DNA from: an uncultured Bacteroidales bacterium
Lineage (GTDB): Bacteria; Bacteroidota; Bacteroidia; Bacteroidales; UBA932
Length of the DNA: 64,000 nucleotides
Assembly (NCBI GenBank): GCA_945948555.1
Contig: CAMFBM010000009.1
Span: forward strand, 1 to 64,000
Direction of reading: 5' to 3'
Positions 51,922 through 61,526 of this stretch are shown in pieces (the stretch's first letter is position 1; every line of letters starts with the position of its first letter). The notes under the pieces were generated by a model. That model saw only the letters and a list, made by a program, of their open reading frames with translations, was not told the origin of the DNA and ran no database searches. The position numbers and the translations under genes are program-made.

Positions 51922-54129
51922 ATGAAACGGTCTTTTGCATTTATCGCACTTCTTTGTGCATCGTTGAGCATCATATCCGCCTCTGGCAGGAAAGATGCTG
52001 CTACAAAGGCGCCTATCATCGGAGAAAGATGGTCCGAGGAAAGAGCAAACGAATGGTATGCGGGAAAAGAATGGCCTGTGGGTTGTGTATTCATCCCTTC
52101 ATACGCAGGCACTCCCGTGGAGATGTGGGGTGCAGAATATTTCCAACCCGAAATAGTTGACCACGAACTGGGACTTGCAGAAAGTCTCGGATTCAACACC
52201 ATAAGACTTTTCCTCTGCGACATTGTCTGGCAGAATGATCCGGACGGATTTATGGACAGGCTGGAAAAGACCATTTCACTGGCCGACAAGCACGGGCTCA
52301 GCATCCTTATGACCTTCTTCACCAACGGAGGAACAATCAAGAATCCTTATCTGGGTCCTCAGCCCCAGCCTGCACCGGGAATCCACAATTCGACCTGGAT
52401 GTCATCTCCGGGAAGAGATGTCGTGAACAATCCGGAGAAATGGCCTGTCATCGAGAAATATCTCAAGACGGTTATGAACAAATACAAGGATGATGACAGG
52501 ATTCTGGCCTGGTGTCTCTACAACGAGCCGGAGAACACAAAGACCTTCAACACCCTGCCTTTCCTCAGGGAAGTGTTCAAATGGGCAAGGGAAGTCAATC
52601 CGTCCCAGCCTCTGACAGCCCCGATGTGGTGCCGTCCGGGAACAAACAACACCAATCTTCCGATTGTAGCCTTCGTCTGCGAAAACAGCGACATCATCTC
52701 TTTCCACTGTTATTCCAATTACACCGAGACTTCACTGTTCGTGAAATATGTACTCCAGTTCAACCGCCCTGTGCTCTGCTCGGAATGGATGGCCCGCACA
52801 AAAGGCTCAGACTACTACAATATTCTCCCCCTTTTCAAGAAGAACAAAATCGGCTCATACAGCTATGGTCTGGTGAATGGGAAACAACAGTGCCATCTTC
52901 CTTGGAATCAAGTTGTTGACGGCAAGAAGATTCCTCACACGGAAGAGCCTCCGGTGTGGTTCCACGACATTTTCCACAAAGACGGAACCCCGTGGAATCC
53001 GGATGAGGTCCGCTTCATAAAATCAATGACCAAGGACAAGAATGTCACCTCTCCGGCAGAGGGCAGGGAAAGTGCTGGCAAGGAACCGGTTATCGGAAAA
53101 AGATGGTCCGAGGAAAAGGCCAATGAATGGTATGCATCTCAAGAATGGCCTGTGGGATGTGTGTACGTCCCTTCATTTGCAGGCACACCCGTTGAAAGAT
53201 GGGGAGCCGAATGTTATGACCCTCAGATTGTTGACAGGGAACTCGCCCTTGCAGAAATCCTTGGCTTCAATGTAGTTCGCTTTTCCCTCTGCGACATTGT
53301 GTGGCAGAATGACCCGGATGGGTTTATGGAAAGGCTGGAAAACACCATATCCCTTGCTGACAAACACGGTCTGAAAACTCTCGTGACATTCCACACGAAC
53401 GGCGGAACCATCAAGAATCCATATCTGGGCGAACAGCCACAACCCGTGCCGGGAGTGCACAATTCCGTCTGGATGTCCTCACCGGGAAAAGATGTCGTGA
53501 ACAATCCTGAAAGATGGCCTGTCATCGAGAAGTACCAGAAGACCATTATGACAAAATACAAGGATGACAGCAGAATTTACGCCTGGTGCCTCTACAACGA
53601 ACCTGAGAACACAAAGGGGTTCAACACCCTGCCTTTTTTGAGGGAAGTGTTCAAGTGGGCACGCGAGGTCAATCCTTCACAGCCTGTCACCTCTCCAATG
53701 TGGACCTGTCCGGGAAACAGCACATCGAATCTCCCTATTGTGGCTTTCATCTGCGAAAACAGCGACATAATCTCATTCCACTGCTATCAGAACTATCCTG
53801 AACTTATGCGCTTCTTCAAATTCGTGCAGCAGTTCAACCGTCCGGTACTCTGCACGGAATGGATGGCCCGTACAAAGGGATCTGACTATTTTTCCGTGCT
53901 TCCTCTGCTCAAGAAGAACAAAATGGGTTCATTCAGCTACGGTCTTGTCAACGGGAAACAGCAATGTCACCTGCCTTGGAACAAGGTTGTTGACGGACAG
54001 AAAGTCCCGTTTACAGAAGAGCCGGAAATATGGTTCCACGACCTTTTCCGTCAGGACGGGACCCCGTGGAGCCGGGAAGAAGTTGATTTCATCAAATCTA
54101 TGACGGCGGACAAGAACCTGAACCGATGA
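51922..54129 (+). CDS. Tandem-duplicated GH5-like (cellulase/xylanase-type TIM barrel) protein
   Basis: Two homologous halves, each with ...YNEPENTK... and ...LC(S/T)EWMARTKGSDY.... Repeat offset 1074 bp (52021 vs 53095). Confidence 0.8.
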   Translation: MKRSFAFIALLCASLSIISASGRKDAATKAPIIGERWSEERANEWYAGKEWPVGCVFIPSYAGTPVEMWGAEYFQPEIVDHELGLAESLGFNTIRLFLCDIVWQNDPDGFMDRLEKTISLADKHGLSILMTFFTNGGTIKNPYLGPQPQPAPGIHNSTWMSSPGRDVVNNPEKWPVIEKYLKTVMNKYKDDDRILAWCLYNEPENTKTFNTLPFLREVFKWAREVNPSQPLTAPMWCRPGTNNTNLPIVAFVCENSDIISFHCYSNYTETSLFVKYVLQFNRPVLCSEWMARTKGSDYYNILPLFKKNKIGSYSYGLVNGKQQCHLPWNQVVDGKKIPHTEEPPVWFHDIFHKDGTPWNPDEVRFIKSMTKDKNVTSPAEGRESAGKEPVIGKRWSEEKANEWYASQEWPVGCVYVPSFAGTPVERWGAECYDPQIVDRELALAEILGFNVVRFSLCDIVWQNDPDGFMERLENTISLADKHGLKTLVTFHTNGGTIKNPYLGEQPQPVPGVHNSVWMSSPGKDVVNNPERWPVIEKYQKTIMTKYKDDSRIYAWCLYNEPENTKGFNTLPFLREVFKWAREVNPSQPVTSPMWTCPGNSTSNLPIVAFICENSDIISFHCYQNYPELMRFFKFVQQFNRPVLCTEWMARTKGSDYFSVLPLLKKNKMGSFSYGLVNGKQQCHLPWNKVVDGQKVPFTEEPEIWFHDLFRQDGTPWSREEVDFIKSMTADKNLNR

Positions 54130-55307
54130 AAAAGGCACTTGCATTTCTGTTTTTGCTGTTCTGCTTCACATCTGCGGACGGTGCAAAACCCAAACTGCCC
54201 AAAGTGGTGATTGAGTGGGACTCTCCCATCTCAATCGCCAAGGGCGGTTATGCCCGCGTCCACCCGATGAATGACGGCAGACTGATGTGTTCATATACCG
54301 GAGGCGGTAATGGTTGGATATGTTACAGCAGTGACAATGGGAATACGTGGACATCTCCTGAGAAGGTCATTGAAAAATTCGATGTCAGTGGGGAAAGAGG
54401 CAATGCAACTGTTTTCATCAGCAATCCTGAAACGGTTCAGCTGAGCTCTTCACATCCGGTTCACCCGGGACGGATCATCTACAGTTTCAATCTGCGTCCC
54501 CGTGATAACAAATCTTCAGTCTATCCTTTCTCAATCGGCTATGTCTTTTCCGACGACAACGGGAAGACCTGGAGCAGTATGAAAGTCAACTACAGTTCGG
54601 ACATCTGGAATGAAGACAAACTAAAAGGATGCTGGGAGCCTTTCGCAATGGAACTTCCGGACGGAACCCTGCAGATGTATTTCTCGGACGAGACTCCATA
54701 TTTCCGGGAAGGCCGTCATTATCAGAACATCACGATGGTAGAATCCCCTGACGGAGGCGACACCTGGGCGGCCCCGAGAATCGTATGCTATTCCGAAGGG
54801 AACAGGGACGGTATGCCGGTCACTATGATATATGACGGAAATATCTATCTTTGCATCGAAACCAATGACAGCGAGGCAGGAACCAGACTTCATCCCCAGG
54901 TCATATACAACAGCATTGAAGACAACTGGAAAGAAACAGTGGACGGCTACTCCGACTTCCGCTTCAACCCCTTACGCAGGTCAACGGAAAGTCCCGATTT
55001 CACAACAGGGGCGCCATATCTTATACAGACCGAGAACTTCTTTGTCCTGAGCCACCAGAGTTCGGAGAACGGAGACATCAAGGATCCGGAGCAAAGGGTG
55101 TGCATAGTGCAGGCCTGCCCGAAAAACGAGATGAAAGGCAAAATATTCACCACTATGCGCGGGGACTCAAAGCCGATTGACATCGAACCGGCCGACGGAA
55201 GCGTGAAATGGAACTCGCTATGCGCTCTCGGAGGAGATGAGATTATGGCTTGCTGCCAGTATGACGGAATCGTCACCCTTGTCAGGGGCAGAATCAGGAC
55301 CGAATAA
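54126..55307 (+). CDS. Sialidase-fold (BNR) protein, related to the C-terminal half of the 24636 gene
   Basis: SSDNGNTWTSP, SDDNGKTWSSM, SPDGGDTWAAP; CWEPFAMELPDGTLQMYFSDETPYFREG matches CWEPFVLELPDGTVQIYFADETPYYRLG. Confidence 0.8.
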   Translation: MKKALAFLFLLFCFTSADGAKPKLPKVVIEWDSPISIAKGGYARVHPMNDGRLMCSYTGGGNGWICYSSDNGNTWTSPEKVIEKFDVSGERGNATVFISNPETVQLSSSHPVHPGRIIYSFNLRPRDNKSSVYPFSIGYVFSDDNGKTWSSMKVNYSSDIWNEDKLKGCWEPFAMELPDGTLQMYFSDETPYFREGRHYQNITMVESPDGGDTWAAPRIVCYSEGNRDGMPVTMIYDGNIYLCIETNDSEAGTRLHPQVIYNSIEDNWKETVDGYSDFRFNPLRRSTESPDFTTGAPYLIQTENFFVLSHQSSENGDIKDPEQRVCIVQACPKNEMKGKIFTTMRGDSKPIDIEPADGSVKWNSLCALGGDEIMACCQYDGIVTLVRGRIRTE

Positions 55308-55316
55308 AAACTTTTT

Positions 55317-57197
55317 ATGTACAAGATGAAAATTATCAGGGAAATATTGACAATTGCAACTTGCCTTTTCTTCGGGATTGCGCTCTCGGCACAGACACCG
55401 GACTGCTCGGTCCTTGACACTATGCCGCATCCCCGGCTTCTTCTTTCATCACAGGGAATGGATGCTTTGCGGGAGCAGACAGTCAATCCTCGCAGTGAGG
55501 CCTTTGCCAAACTTCACACTGCGCAGATTGACAAGGCAAGGGAATATGTGTCAGAGGGACTGACAGTCCGTTACGCCTTCGATGCAAGCGGCAAACGCAT
55601 CCTTACCGAATCCCGCAAGGCCCTGAGCAGGGTTTTCGCTTGTGCATACGCCTACAGAATGACCGGAGAAAGGATTTTTCTGGATTATGCCAGGAAAGTC
55701 CTCTCCGATGTCTGCGGCTTTCCTAACTGGAATCCCTCCCACTTCCTCGACACCGCAGAAATGGGACTTGCCGTGGCAATAGGATATGACTGGCTCTACG
55801 ACGAGCTGAGTCCCTCAGAAAGAAGTCTGATGGAAGAGGCTCTAATCAGATTCAATCTTGAGCCGTCCCTGGAGCCTTCGGCTGACAAATGGGCTGAAGG
55901 GACAACCAACTGGAATCAGGTCTGCCACGCCTGCTGCACGGCTGCAGCAATGGCTGTATATGAGCACTGTCCCCAGACAGCCTCCAAAGTCATTGCAAGA
56001 GCCGTACGTGCAAATGCCCACGCTGTTGATGTTATTTACAGTCCCGATGGTGTGTATCCTGAAGGAGCCGGCTACTGGGACTACGGTACAAATTTCCAGA
56101 TTCTGTTCAACACCCTTTTGACAAGAGCTTTCGGGAGCGATTTTGGAATCAGCAGTCTCTCCGGATTTCCAAAGACCGCGAAATTCTTTATGTACTCCCA
56201 GGGAAATGTCGGGAAAAGATTCGACTATGCCGACACAAAATCATTCGCTTTCACCTTCAGACAGGCCTGGTATTTCGCGGACAGATTCTCCGACCCTGGC
56301 TCCCTCTACCTTGACCTTAAGGAAATTGCCTCAGGACGTCCGCTGGATATGAGTGAAAGACTCTCCCCTCTTTTCCTTATCTACGCATCCCGTTATGACG
56401 GAACCCCGGTTGAACAGCCATCAGAAAAGGTGTACTACGGGAAAAGTACCATCCCGATTGCAGTAGTCCGGACGGGTTGGGAAAAGAATGACATCTACCT
56501 TGGAATCAAAGGAGGAAGAGCCGATTACTCCCACTCGCATATGGATGTCGGAAGTTTTGTCTTTGAAGCCGGCGGAGTGCGCTGGGCTTCGGAATCCCAC
56601 GTCAAAGGAGGCTATCCGGCAATTGAGAAACATCTCAAGCCCAAAGGATTCTCCCTCTTCAGCTACAAGCCAACCTCTTGGAGATGGAAGGTTTTCACTT
56701 ACCGTCCTCAGGAGCACAACACATTGATAATCAATAAGAAGTTGCACATCCCCTCCGGAGAGGGAATATTTACTGAAATCATTGATGAACCTCTCAGGAA
56801 AGGTGCTGTCATAGACATTACCGCTGTTCTCGGGGAGGATGTTGCCTCAGCCGTCCGAACGATTGAAATAGTAAATGATGAATATCTACAGATTACAGAT
56901 GTCATAACGGCTTCCGACCTTGGACCCGTGGATGTGCGGTTCAACATTATGAGCGATGCAAACAGTATGGCCACCAAAGAAGGTGTCATTCTGACAAGCG
57001 GCAATTCAGTAGCCATTCTCTCCGCGTCCGGAGCAAAAGTCCGCTATCAGACGTGGTCTGTCAATCCTGCCGACTATCCAAACGACGTAAACTCATACCT
57101 CAGCCTTGAGGACGGAACGTCACTTTGCGGATATCTCTACACCGTTCCTTCAGGGAAAACCCGCACAGTGGTCACTACGCTCCGGGTACAACAATAA
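55317..57197 (+). CDS. Heparinase II/III-like (polysaccharide lyase-type) protein
   Basis: MPHPRLLLSSQGMDALREQ, NWNQVCHACCTAAAMAV, KGGRADYSHSHMDVGSFVFEAGGVRWASES. Confidence 0.82.
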   Translation: MYKMKIIREILTIATCLFFGIALSAQTPDCSVLDTMPHPRLLLSSQGMDALREQTVNPRSEAFAKLHTAQIDKAREYVSEGLTVRYAFDASGKRILTESRKALSRVFACAYAYRMTGERIFLDYARKVLSDVCGFPNWNPSHFLDTAEMGLAVAIGYDWLYDELSPSERSLMEEALIRFNLEPSLEPSADKWAEGTTNWNQVCHACCTAAAMAVYEHCPQTASKVIARAVRANAHAVDVIYSPDGVYPEGAGYWDYGTNFQILFNTLLTRAFGSDFGISSLSGFPKTAKFFMYSQGNVGKRFDYADTKSFAFTFRQAWYFADRFSDPGSLYLDLKEIASGRPLDMSERLSPLFLIYASRYDGTPVEQPSEKVYYGKSTIPIAVVRTGWEKNDIYLGIKGGRADYSHSHMDVGSFVFEAGGVRWASESHVKGGYPAIEKHLKPKGFSLFSYKPTSWRWKVFTYRPQEHNTLIINKKLHIPSGEGIFTEIIDEPLRKGAVIDITAVLGEDVASAVRTIEIVNDEYLQITDVITASDLGPVDVRFNIMSDANSMATKEGVILTSGNSVAILSASGAKVRYQTWSVNPADYPNDVNSYLSLEDGTSLCGYLYTVPSGKTRTVVTTLRVQQ

Positions 57198-57302
57198 TCC
57201 GACTCCTGGGAACTCTGCCCCGAAAAGTCTGATTACCGGAAACCGTCTGACTCCGTACCCTGCAGGAATCTTCAGAACTTCTTCACTGCAAATCACGGAA
57301 AA

Positions 57303-57344
57303 ACCGGCTGCAAGGTCCGCCAAAGACGGGACAATGCAGCCGGT
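57303..57344. terminator. Hairpin in the convergent gap between the lyase-like gene and mdh
   Basis: ACCGGCTGCA (57303-57312) pairs with TGCAGCCGGT (57335-57344); no strong T-tract. Confidence 0.4.
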
Positions 57345-57391
57345 CCGTAATTCTGTCTTCAGGAAGGTCCGGCTCTGCGGACTTTCTGTTT

Positions 57392-58384
57392 CTAAAGATT
57401 CGGGTTGAGGGACTTCCACTCAGCTACAGGAGGGATGATTCCGAGAGAGATAATCTCGTCACGCATTTTGCAGAGGTGCTCGTACGATGCGCTGAGGGCA
57501 GCCATCTCTTCCGGAGTTCCTTCAGGGGCCGTGAAATGTACGCCATCCTTGTCGATTACAGTAGGCATAGCCATCATCACGTTCTTGTAGCCGCATTTGT
57601 CGCAGTTGACATAGCAACCTGCAGGCCAGGTGAATGACTGTCCGCCCATCGCGCCTTCAATCATCTTGACAGCCTGGTAGGCAGGGCTCTGGAATGAGCT
57701 GCGGCCGCGAAGTTTGATGATGTTGGAACCTCCCTGGGTTGTCATATGCTTGATCTCAGCCCAACGTTCCTCTGAAAGAGGAAGTTCAGAAAGCGGTTTG
57801 CCGTCGATTGTGGCCTTTGAAGCAAAGACAGCCATCTGCTCGCCGTGTCCGCCGTAAGTGTAGGCTCCTGCCACCTTGTCCTGCTGAACACCGAATTCCT
57901 GAGCAAGCTGCTGCTGGAGACGGGTCGAGTCGAGGGCTGCGAGTGAGGTGAGCTGGTTCGGTTTGAGACCTGAGTGGATGAGGGCCGTGAGGGCAGTCAC
58001 GTCGGCAGGGTTGAAAATAACCACAACGTGCTTCACGTCAGGGCAGTATTTCCTGATGTTCTCACCGAAGTCGGCAGCAATCTGGCAGTTGCCCTTGAGA
58101 AGGTCCTCACGGGTCATACCTTCCTTGCGGGGTGCTCCACCTGAAGAGATGATATATTTCGCACCGGTGAAGGCTACTTCCGGATCGACGGTGTAGGAAA
58201 GGTTGGCACCAGGGAAAGCGCAGTGACACATTTCATCGTAAACACCGTGTACTCCCGGTTCATAAATGTCGTAAAGGCAGATGTTCGGAGTAAGACCGAG
58301 CATAAGCACTGACTGAACCATGTTGGAACCGATCATTCCGCCGGCACCGACAATGACGAGTTTTTCATCTGTCAAAAATTCCAT
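57392..58384 (-). CDS. mdh: Malate dehydrogenase
   Basis: KLVIVGAGGMIGSNMVQSVLMLGL, ISSGGAPRKEGMTREDLLKGN, VVIFNPADVTALTALIHSGLKPNQ. Confidence 0.92.
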   Translation of the reverse strand: MEFLTDEKLVIVGAGGMIGSNMVQSVLMLGLTPNICLYDIYEPGVHGVYDEMCHCAFPGANLSYTVDPEVAFTGAKYIISSGGAPRKEGMTREDLLKGNCQIAADFGENIRKYCPDVKHVVVIFNPADVTALTALIHSGLKPNQLTSLAALDSTRLQQQLAQEFGVQQDKVAGAYTYGGHGEQMAVFASKATIDGKPLSELPLSEERWAEIKHMTTQGGSNIIKLRGRSSFQSPAYQAVKMIEGAMGGQSFTWPAGCYVNCDKCGYKNVMMAMPTVIDKDGVHFTAPEGTPEEMAALSASYEHLCKMRDEIISLGIIPPVAEWKSLNPNL

Positions 58385-58522
58385 AATTCTAATAAATTTT
58401 ATAATTCCTTATATATTTATTCCCTTTTCTCACAAAACGCCGCAAATATATAAAAAATAACTATATTTGCCGAGAATTTATTGGATTAAAACAAATACGA
58501 ATTGGAACCTCCCAGTCAAATA

Positions 58523-58696
58523 ATGACAGACCGGAATTCCGCGGCAGACAAAAAATCTGACGATCCGCTGTCGGAACTCATTTTCACGGTCATCAGGACA
58601 AACTCCGAGGAATCAGACGGATATGCCGTGCGGGTCGATATGACGCGCACACATTTGTCGTATGTGGGAGTGTCCTCGGAGAACATCTTTTCATAG
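58523..58696 (+). CDS. Small hypothetical protein (57 aa) upstream of the phosphopantetheinyl transferase
   Basis: MTDRNSAADKKSDDPLSELIFTVIRTNSEESDGYAVRVDMTRTHLSYVGVSSENIFS; 17 bp before the next gene, same strand. A TATATTTG box lies at 58462-58469. Confidence 0.45.
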   Translation: MTDRNSAADKKSDDPLSELIFTVIRTNSEESDGYAVRVDMTRTHLSYVGVSSENIFS

Positions 58697-58713
58697 GAGA
58701 ACACTGACTTAAT

Positions 58714-59349
58714 ATGGGACTATATCTTAGAAAGACACTTGACAACAAAGCTGAAGTTTCCGTCTGGCAAATCACAGAGACGGAGCAGGAACTCATAGAC
58801 CTGGGCTCCGTGCCGACTGACGAGATGGAGGAAATTTCCCTCATCCGCAGTGAGGCGCAGCGCAAACAGAAACTGGCCGTGAGGGCACTTCTGAACGAGG
58901 TGTTCGAGGACAAGATGTACCTCAACCACCACGACAACGGCAAACCCTACCTTGAGAACTGCATCACGAACATCAGCATAACCCACACCGACAAGTATGT
59001 CGCCATCATAACCCACGACGAGGACGACCTAGGGATAGACATCGAGTCACTGGACCGCGACTTCTCAGCGGTTGAGAAGAAGGCCCTTTCCGAGGACGAG
59101 ATCGAAGACCTTGACGATGACAGGAGGAACGAGCAGCTTGCCATCTACTGGTGTGCCAAGGAGGCCATTTTCAAGAGGATGTCCCAGAACAAGGTGGATT
59201 TCTCAGAGCAGATAGAAGTCGCGAAGTTCAACCCAAAAGGCGAAGGCGAACTGGAAGCCACCTTCATCCACAAGGACGGCTACGAAGAGGACTTCGAACT
59301 GGAATACATCACCTTCGACCGCCACGTGCTTGTCTGGGTGGTGGGGTAG
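58714..59349 (+). CDS. 4'-phosphopantetheinyl transferase superfamily protein
   Basis: NISITHTDKYVAIITHDEDDLGIDIESLDRDFSAVEKKALSEDE, WCAKEAIFK. Confidence 0.88.
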   Translation: MGLYLRKTLDNKAEVSVWQITETEQELIDLGSVPTDEMEEISLIRSEAQRKQKLAVRALLNEVFEDKMYLNHHDNGKPYLENCITNISITHTDKYVAIITHDEDDLGIDIESLDRDFSAVEKKALSEDEIEDLDDDRRNEQLAIYWCAKEAIFKRMSQNKVDFSEQIEVAKFNPKGEGELEATFIHKDGYEEDFELEYITFDRHVLVWVVG

Positions 59350-59463
59350 ATCAAATTACCTTTGCCTTACGGTACAATCCGGGGGGGCGGGGTCTAAGGA
59401 ATCTTCAAAGTATTCGATTTTGGGAATATTAAATATTCCTGAACAATATTCAAAAAAAGAGAA

Positions 59464-60867
59464 CTATTTCGCGTGGCTGAAACCTTTGACCCTGTCCCAG
59501 TCACCACGAGTGAAGTCCGGAACTTCGACGGGCATTGAGCCATAGGCGATTGAAAGGCCGCTCAACTCCGTCAGGCAGGACCACTCGGCGGCATCATACA
59601 CATCCTCGTCGAGCGGCAGACCGTGACGCAGACAGTAAATCAGACGGTAATCCATAATGAAATCCATTCCGCCGTGTCCTCCGACCTGCTTTGCCTTCTC
59701 CTCTATCTCGGCAACAATCGGATGCTTGTATTTTTCAAGAAGATCCTCCAGGATGGCCTTTGGGACAAACCTTTCACCATCAAGATTGTCGTAGGCAGTA
59801 ACTCCCTCCTCAAGATTCTCCGACTTCAGGGCAATCCCCCTCACAGGGTATTTGCAGATGTAGCCGTCAACCCCGACCAACTGGTACTTCCTGTCGTACG
59901 GACGGCGTGTATACACATTATGCTGAATCTCAATCATTTTGCCCTTTGCCGTGCGGATGAGCGTCACAGTCTGGTCTCCGTTGGCAAATTCCTCGGTTCC
60001 CATCATCTCCCTGGCAACCTGCTTGCCGTGAAGGGATTTAGTGTCCATGGAAACAAGGTAATCCATCTTGTCACCCCTGTGGATGTCAAGTGCCTGACAG
60101 AGAGGGCCGATGCCGTGGGTAGGATAGACATCTCCCCTGTGGCTCTGATTGTACTCAAGACGCCAATTGTTGTGGTACGCTTCCCAATACGGGTCAAGAT
60201 TGTGAATATAACCTCCTTCAGCATAGAGAATCTCTCCGAACAGACCGTGCTGTGCCATGTTCAGACCTGCCATCTCGAAGAAATCGTAGCAGCAGTTTTC
60301 AAGCATCATACAGTGCATGCGGGTCTTCTCGGAAGTGTCAACTAACTGCCAGCATTCCTTAATATTCATAGCGGCAGGCACCTCAAGGGCAACGTGCTTT
60401 CCGTGCTCCATAGCATAGACAGCCATTTCGACGTGCACCTGCCACGGGGTACAGATATAAACCAGATCCACGTCATCCCTTTCACAAAGCGACTTCCATC
60501 CGTCCTCACCGGAATATTCCGCAGCTTCAGTCCATCCTTTGGCAAGAAGACCCTTCTGGGACCTGGCAACACGGTCCGGTTCAAGGTCGCACAGAGCGGT
60601 AATCTTTATGCCGTCGATGTAGGTAAATCTGTAAACCGCAGCCTCTCCCCTCATTCCGAGTCCGATGAATCCGACCCTCACCGTGTCTATCGGATCACAG
60701 GTCAACTGCAATGCGCTCTGCTGACCCGGAGCCCTCGGAGGAACTTCCATCACGATTTTCCCGTCCTTTATGCTGTGAGGGAGAGAACTCTCGACTTTGG
60801 TCCCCGAGCAGGACTGCGCAACGGATGCTATCGCTACCGCTACAGCAAGAAGAAGTGATTTTTTCAT
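59464..60867 (-). CDS. Gfo/Idh/MocA oxidoreductase, GH109-like lipoprotein
   Basis: Lipobox SVAQSCSG; VRVGFIGLGMRGEAAVYRF, YICTPWQVHVEMAVYAMEHGKHVALEVPAA, GDVYPTHGIGPLCQALDIHRGDKMDYLVSM. Confidence 0.85.
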   Translation of the reverse strand: MKKSLLLAVAVAIASVAQSCSGTKVESSLPHSIKDGKIVMEVPPRAPGQQSALQLTCDPIDTVRVGFIGLGMRGEAAVYRFTYIDGIKITALCDLEPDRVARSQKGLLAKGWTEAAEYSGEDGWKSLCERDDVDLVYICTPWQVHVEMAVYAMEHGKHVALEVPAAMNIKECWQLVDTSEKTRMHCMMLENCCYDFFEMAGLNMAQHGLFGEILYAEGGYIHNLDPYWEAYHNNWRLEYNQSHRGDVYPTHGIGPLCQALDIHRGDKMDYLVSMDTKSLHGKQVAREMMGTEEFANGDQTVTLIRTAKGKMIEIQHNVYTRRPYDRKYQLVGVDGYICKYPVRGIALKSENLEEGVTAYDNLDGERFVPKAILEDLLEKYKHPIVAEIEEKAKQVGGHGGMDFIMDYRLIYCLRHGLPLDEDVYDAAEWSCLTELSGLSIAYGSMPVEVPDFTRGDWDRVKGFSHAK

Positions 60868-60902
60868 ATTGGATATTGTTTCGTCTGTGTCGTAGTTGTC
60901 CC

Positions 60903-61520
60903 CTATTTCTTCTCCTCAGCCGCAAAGAACCTGTACTGGAAGAAAAGCAGGTACAGAGCTCCGCAGGTGACGCAGCTGTCGGCAAAGTTGAAGACAGGAG
61001 CGAAGAATTTGAAAGGACGGCCGGCAATCCACGGCATCCAGTCAGGGAAGGTCGTGTCGATAATCGGGAAATAGAACATATCCACCACCTTGCCGAACAT
61101 AAACGGAGCATAGTTGCCTCCGAACGAGGCGACTGTCCACGGAGTTGACTCCGAAAAAATCAGACCGTAGAAAAAACAGTCGAAGATGTTTCCCAGGGCT
61201 CCTGCGGCAATCAGGGTCAATCCCACCACGACTCCCGTCGGGACATCTGCCCTCTTCAGCAAGCGGGATATCCACCAGACAAGAACGCCGAACAGACCAA
61301 TGCGGAAAAGCGAAAGCAGGAACTTGCCCACAAGACCTCCGAACTTCATTCCGAAGGCCATCCCCTCATTTTCAATGAAATAAATCTGGAACCAGTTCCC
61401 AAAGACGTGTATGCTCTCACCGAGGGTCATATTCGTCTTGACCAGGATTTTGATCACCTGGTCAAGAACGACGAGAACAACTCCAAGGATGATGAGCCAC
61501 TTCCCTTTTGTCAGTCTCAT
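60903..61520 (-). CDS. lspA: Lipoprotein signal peptidase
   Basis: VVLDQVIKILVKTNM, NEGMAFGM, AGALGNIFDCFFYG, FPIIDTTFPDW...FAPVFNFADSCVTCG. Confidence 0.93.
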   Translation of the reverse strand: MRLTKGKWLIILGVVLVVLDQVIKILVKTNMTLGESIHVFGNWFQIYFIENEGMAFGMKFGGLVGKFLLSLFRIGLFGVLVWWISRLLKRADVPTGVVVGLTLIAAGALGNIFDCFFYGLIFSESTPWTVASFGGNYAPFMFGKVVDMFYFPIIDTTFPDWMPWIAGRPFKFFAPVFNFADSCVTCGALYLLFFQYRFFAAEEKK

Positions 61521-61526
61521 AAAAGG

